The position numbers and the translations under genes are program-made. 8,359 nt of DNA from DASUZD01 sp036377055. GTDB lineage: Bacteria > Actinomycetota > Thermoleophilia > Gaiellales > Gaiellaceae. The stretch spans positions 1 to 8,359 of the forward strand of contig DASUZD010000043.1 in NCBI GenBank assembly GCA_036377055.1, in the 5' to 3' direction. Under the pieces are notes generated by a model. The model ran no database searches, was not told where the DNA came from, and saw only the letters and a program-made list of their open reading frames with translations. Below, in pieces: positions 6,475 through 8,359 of this stretch. How positions within the stretch are numbered: the stretch's first letter is position 1; the number at the start of each line of letters is the position of its first letter.

Positions 6475-6522
6475 CAGGGAGCGCCCGCCGCACCGACCCC
6501 CCGAGCGGCGGGCGCCTCCCTG
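6475..6522. terminator. Very strong 17-bp hairpin upstream of ispH
   Basis: CAGGGAG (6475-6481) pairs with CTCCCTG (6516-6522) and CGCCCGCCGC (6482-6491) with GCGGCGGGCG (6505-6514). One C (6515) is bulged, and the loop is 13 nt and C-rich. No T-tract follows on either strand. As it lies between two divergent genes there is no obvious gene to end here. It could be a bidirectional insulator, an attenuator in the ispH leader, or the end of an unseen small RNA. Confidence 0.5.
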
Positions 6523-6577
6523 TCTATGACGAGCGCGTGACGGTTCCCCCGGTCCCCGCGCTTGACCCCCGGCTACC

Positions 6578-7540
6578 ATGGCCTGCGGTTTGGTGGAGCG
6601 AGTTCTCCTCGCCTCGCCGCGGGGGTACTGCGCCGGGGTTGAACGTGCCGTCGAAACGGTCGAGCGCGCGCTCGAGCAGTACGGCGCTCCCGTCTACGTC
6701 CGCAAGCAGATCGTCCACAACGCGCACGTCGTGCGCGAGCTCGAGGAGCGCGGCGCGATCTTCATCGAGGACGAGAGCGAGGCGCCCGTCGGCGCGACCG
6801 TCGTCTTCTCTGCGCACGGCGTCTCACCGGCGGTGCGCGCGGCCGCGGCCGCGCGCCGGCTCGACACGATCGACGCCACGTGCCCGCTCGTCACGAAGGT
6901 GCACGCGCAGGCCCGCCACTACGCGGCTTCCGGGTACACGATCGTCCTGATCGGCCACGCCGGCCACGAGGAGGTCGTCGGCACGATGGGAGAGGCGCCG
7001 AGCTCGATCGTGCTGGTCGAGTCGGTCGACGATGTCGAGGCGCTCGACCTCCCGCCCAAGACGCCGCTCGCCTACATCACGCAGACGACGCTCTCGGTCG
7101 ACGAGACCGCCGACATCGTCGCGGCGCTTCGGCGGCGCTTCCCCGACGTGCACGCACCTGCGAAGGAAGACATCTGCTACGCCACGTCGAACCGGCAGTG
7201 GGCCGTGAAGGAGCTGCTCGGCCGGATCGATCTCCTGCTCGTGATCGGGTCGGCGAACAGCTCGAACTCGAACCGGCTCGTCGAGGTCGCGCGCGCCGCG
7301 GGCGTCGAGGCGCACCTGATCGAGGACGAGGGCTCGATCGACGAGTCGTGGCTCGGCGGCCGGAGCGTCGTCGGCCTGACGTCCGGTGCGTCCGCGCCCG
7401 AGCGGCTCGTCACGAGGGTCTGCGAGTGGTTTCGCGCGCGGGGCGTCCGGCGGTTCGAGGAGCTCCCGACGGTGCGGGAGAACGTCGCCTTCAAGCTCCC
7501 CGTCGAGCTCCGGCGACGCGCCGCACCGAACGCCGCCTGA
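6578..7540 (+). CDS. ispH: 4-hydroxy-3-methylbut-2-enyl diphosphate reductase
   Basis: IspH (LytB), the last enzyme of the MEP isoprenoid pathway. It reduces HMBPP to isopentenyl and dimethylallyl diphosphate with a 4Fe-4S cluster in the cytoplasm. At 320 aa it has the normal bacterial length. The three cluster cysteines are C18 (PRGYCAGV), C102 (DATCPLV) and C200 (DICYATSNRQ). Substrate-site residues are also present: H47 (VHN), H80 (SAHG), H130 and E132 (GHEE), the TQTTLS loop (168-173), the SSNSNRL motif (228-234) and the ASAPE loop (271-275). All expected catalytic positions are intact, so the protein should be active. Start: ATG 6578 is the first start in frame near the conserved N-terminus. 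TTG 6590 and GTG 6593 also fit, since the family usually has few residues before VLLASPRG. None has a Shine-Dalgarno, so the transcript may be leaderless. It is monocistronic, with a hairpin-rich region upstream and the convergent zinc-ribbon gene overlapping its last 50 bp. Confidence 0.98.
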   Translation: MACGLVERVLLASPRGYCAGVERAVETVERALEQYGAPVYVRKQIVHNAHVVRELEERGAIFIEDESEAPVGATVVFSAHGVSPAVRAAAAARRLDTIDATCPLVTKVHAQARHYAASGYTIVLIGHAGHEEVVGTMGEAPSSIVLVESVDDVEALDLPPKTPLAYITQTTLSVDETADIVAALRRRFPDVHAPAKEDICYATSNRQWAVKELLGRIDLLLVIGSANSSNSNRLVEVARAAGVEAHLIEDEGSIDESWLGGRSVVGLTSGASAPERLVTRVCEWFRARGVRRFEELPTVRENVAFKLPVELRRRAAPNAA

Positions 7541-7835
7541 GGCTCGGGAGCTCTTTCGTGTCGGCCTCGCCGGCGAGGAACGTCGCCAGGCGCGCGGCCT
7601 CGTCCTCTGAGATGGACACCGCTCCTTCCGCGATGCCCGATTCGCTCCACACACTGAAGCGGACGTGATGCTCGTGGAGGTAACGCGAGACCCGGAGCGC
7701 CTTGCCCCTCTCACGGCCGAGCGCTGCGTGCGCCGGGAAGAACTCGACCAGCTTGCGCCGCTGCGGCTGGGCGCACCACGGACAGAAGCGCCACGCCTCC
7801 TCCACCGATCTCGCGCACTGCGGACACTCGTGCAC
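7491..7835 (-). CDS. Small zinc-ribbon protein of unknown function
   Basis: A 114-aa protein with an N-terminal zinc ribbon, CPQC (C4, C7) and CPWC (C18, C21), a four-cysteine zinc-knuckle pair at the very start. About 65 residues follow with predicted strands around the YLHEHHVRFSVWSES segment, then an acidic helix (ISEDEAARLATFL) and a basic Arg-rich tail (SLRRRSVRRVAGARR). No catalytic motif is visible; it may bind nucleic acid or a protein partner, but that is inference. Start: the frame has an ATG at 7857-7859 without a ribosome site. GTG 7833-7835 has a perfect AAGGAGG 5 nt upstream and starts two residues before the first CxxC, so I chose GTG. It is divergent from thioredoxin (153 bp between starts), and its last 50 bp overlap the ispH 3' end on the opposite strand. 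Its coding statistics fit its neighbours. Confidence 0.8.
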   Translation of the reverse strand: MHECPQCARSVEEAWRFCPWCAQPQRRKLVEFFPAHAALGRERGKALRVSRYLHEHHVRFSVWSESGIAEGAVSISEDEAARLATFLAGEADTKELPSLRRRSVRRVAGARRGA

Positions 7836-7840
7836 CGCCG

Positions 7841-7847
7841 CCTCCTT
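7841..7847 (-). promoter_or_regulatory. Ribosome binding site deciding the zinc-ribbon start
   Basis: AAGGAGG on the minus strand, 5 nt before GTG 7833-7835. This full-consensus site lies inside the longer ATG form and argues against it. Confidence 0.75.
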
Positions 7848-7902
7848 GCCTCGGACCATAGCGTGCGAGCGGCCCGTCCGACATGCACGCGATGCTTGCG
7901 TA

Positions 7903-7929
7903 GGGAAGATTCGCGTGGTTGAGGGCGTT
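7903..7929 (+). promoter_or_regulatory. SigR/SigH-like promoter of thioredoxin
   Basis: GGGAAG (7903-7908), 17 nt, then CGTT (7926-7929). Written in the actinobacterial SigR form this is GGAAG-N18-GTT against the known consensus GGAAT-N18/19-GTT, one mismatch. SigR of Streptomyces and SigH of mycobacteria, thiol-oxidative-stress ECF sigma factors, are known to drive thioredoxin genes. Start of transcription would be near 7936, leaving a leader of about 53 nt. A housekeeping alternative (TTGAGG 7919-7924, TACTTC 7940-7945, 15-nt spacing) fits less well. Confidence 0.5.
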
Positions 7930-7973
7930 TCCAACCGGGTACTTCGGCGAACGGCCGCACACAAACAAACAAA

Positions 7974-7980
7974 GAAAGGA
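7974..7980 (+). promoter_or_regulatory. Ribosome binding site of thioredoxin
   Basis: GAAAGGA, 8 nt before ATG 7989, set in an A-rich, unstructured leader (7959-7980, mostly A with single C and G). It supports ATG 7989 over the second ATG at 7995. Confidence 0.65.
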
Positions 7981-7988
7981 CCCGCGGA

Positions 7989-8315
7989 ATGACGATGCAG
8001 GTCACGGAGGCGAACTTCGACCAGGAAGTGCTCGGAAGCGACAAGCCCGTTCTCGTCGACTTCTGGGCCGAGTGGTGCGGCCCGTGCCACGCCGTCTCGC
8101 CAGTCCTCGAGCGGATCGTCGAGGAGCGGGGAGACGAGCTCAAGCTCGTGAAGGTCAACATCGACGAGGAACAGGGGCTCGCGATGCGCTACGGCGTGCA
8201 GTCGATCCCGCTCATGATCCTCTTCAAGGACGGCCAGCCCGCGAGCCACGCGATCGGCGCCAAGCCGAAGGGCATGATCGAGCGAGAGCTCGGGCTGGTC
8301 GAGACTAGCGTCTGA
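7989..8315 (+). CDS. trxA: Thioredoxin
   Basis: A 108-aa classical thioredoxin, the normal family length. It reduces disulfides in cytoplasmic proteins and is itself recycled by thioredoxin reductase. Diagnostic residues are buried D24 in VLVDFWA, active site WCGPC with C30 and C33, and the cis-proline P74 in SIPLMILF. The DGQP turn and a C-terminal helix (KGMIERELGL) complete the fold. There is no signal peptide or membrane segment, so it is cytosolic. It has a good ribosome site, an A-rich leader and a SigR/SigH-like promoter upstream, suggesting induction by disulfide stress. A strong hairpin right after the stop indicates a single-gene transcript; no reductase gene is in view. The symbol is by family; paralogues such as trxC cannot be excluded. 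Confidence 0.97.
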   Translation: MTMQVTEANFDQEVLGSDKPVLVDFWAEWCGPCHAVSPVLERIVEERGDELKLVKVNIDEEQGLAMRYGVQSIPLMILFKDGQPASHAIGAKPKGMIERELGLVETSV

Positions 8316-8321
8316 CCTCGC

Positions 8322-8342
8322 GGGGGAACCCCTGGTTCCCCC
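8322..8342 (+). terminator. Hairpin after thioredoxin
   Basis: GGGGGAACC (8322-8330) and GGTTCCCCC (8334-8342) pair perfectly over 9 bp around a 3-nt loop, 6 nt past the thioredoxin stop. No T-tract follows; position and stability favour a terminator. Confidence 0.7.
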
Positions 8343-8359
8343 ACGGACCCCCTCCTCGC

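Larger units (their letters stand above)
6282..6577. other. Divergent gene-free region, rich in hairpins
   Basis: A 296-bp stretch between the kinase start (minus) and ispH start (plus). It must hold the promoters of both, but I see no convincing -35/-10 pair for either. It carries at least four inverted repeats: 6364-6381, 6388-6411 (GGAAGC/GCTTCC, 12-nt loop), 6432-6466 and 6475-6522. Frames that run through it have no protein-like features. It may be a control region, a structured leader of either gene, or hold a small RNA gene. Confidence 0.6.

Noticed and set aside
2424..6950. A 1508-codon open frame on the plus strand, antisense to the kinase and running into ispH
   Set aside because: It arises because high-GC coding avoids the codons whose complements are stops. 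Its translation is rich in Arg, Asp, Glu and Ala without any domain, and the kinase on the other strand has intact catalytic motifs.
6824..8161. A 445-codon open frame on the minus strand over ispH, the zinc-ribbon gene and thioredoxin
   Set aside because: It is antisense to ispH and thioredoxin, shows no recognisable domain, and is low-complexity Arg/Ser/Ala sequence in its middle part.
1..8359. CRISPR array, insertion sequence, phage or toxin-antitoxin system
   Set aside because: No spaced direct repeats, no transposase or integrase motifs, no terminal inverted repeats and no toxin-antitoxin pair seen. The genes are mostly housekeeping or regulatory.

Overview
The window is high-GC throughout, with strong G/C bias at third codon positions and GGAGG-type ribosome sites. 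It carries a methylerythritol-phosphate pathway gene (ispH), actinobacterial-looking small proteins and a SigR/SigH-like promoter in front of thioredoxin. This suits a high-GC actinobacterium, possibly of the Thermoleophilia type (Gaiellales or Solirubrobacterales). The phylum-level guess is inference from composition and protein style; no 16S gene is present.

Layout. (1) 1-1061, minus strand: a tRNA-Pro(TGG) gene, then a 96-aa ABM-type dimeric alpha/beta-barrel protein, then a creatininase-family amidohydrolase that runs off the left edge. The last two overlap. (2) 1062-1182: a compact divergent control region holding the tRNA promoter and a perfect 11-bp tandem repeat. (3) 1183-1662, plus strand: a secreted CAP/SCP-domain protein. 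(4) 1663-1833: a convergent intergenic region with a hairpin at each end and a third nested foldable element between them. (5) 1834-6281, minus strand: a two-component pair, a 1315-aa membrane histidine kinase (three membrane segments, five tandem GAF domains, PAS, HisKA, HATPase_c) followed by a receiver-only response regulator. (6) 6282-6577: a gene-free divergent region dense in hairpins, including one of 17 bp. (7) 6578-7540, plus strand: ispH. (8) 7491-7835, minus strand: a small zinc-ribbon protein whose 3' end overlaps the ispH 3' end. (9) 7989-8315, plus strand: thioredoxin, with a SigR/SigH-like promoter and a strong downstream hairpin.

How the genes work together. The kinase and receiver form one signalling unit. 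The receiver has no DNA-binding domain, so its output must pass through another protein. IspH (a 4Fe-4S enzyme) and thioredoxin are both redox-linked, but they do not look co-transcribed because the minus-strand zinc-ribbon gene lies between them. The rest is ordinary housekeeping or accessory content. I see no CRISPR array, transposon, phage gene or recognisable defence system. The items most worth a second look are non-coding: the folded element at 1711-1783, the hairpin cluster at 6364-6522, the tandem repeat at 1121-1142 and the thioredoxin promoter.
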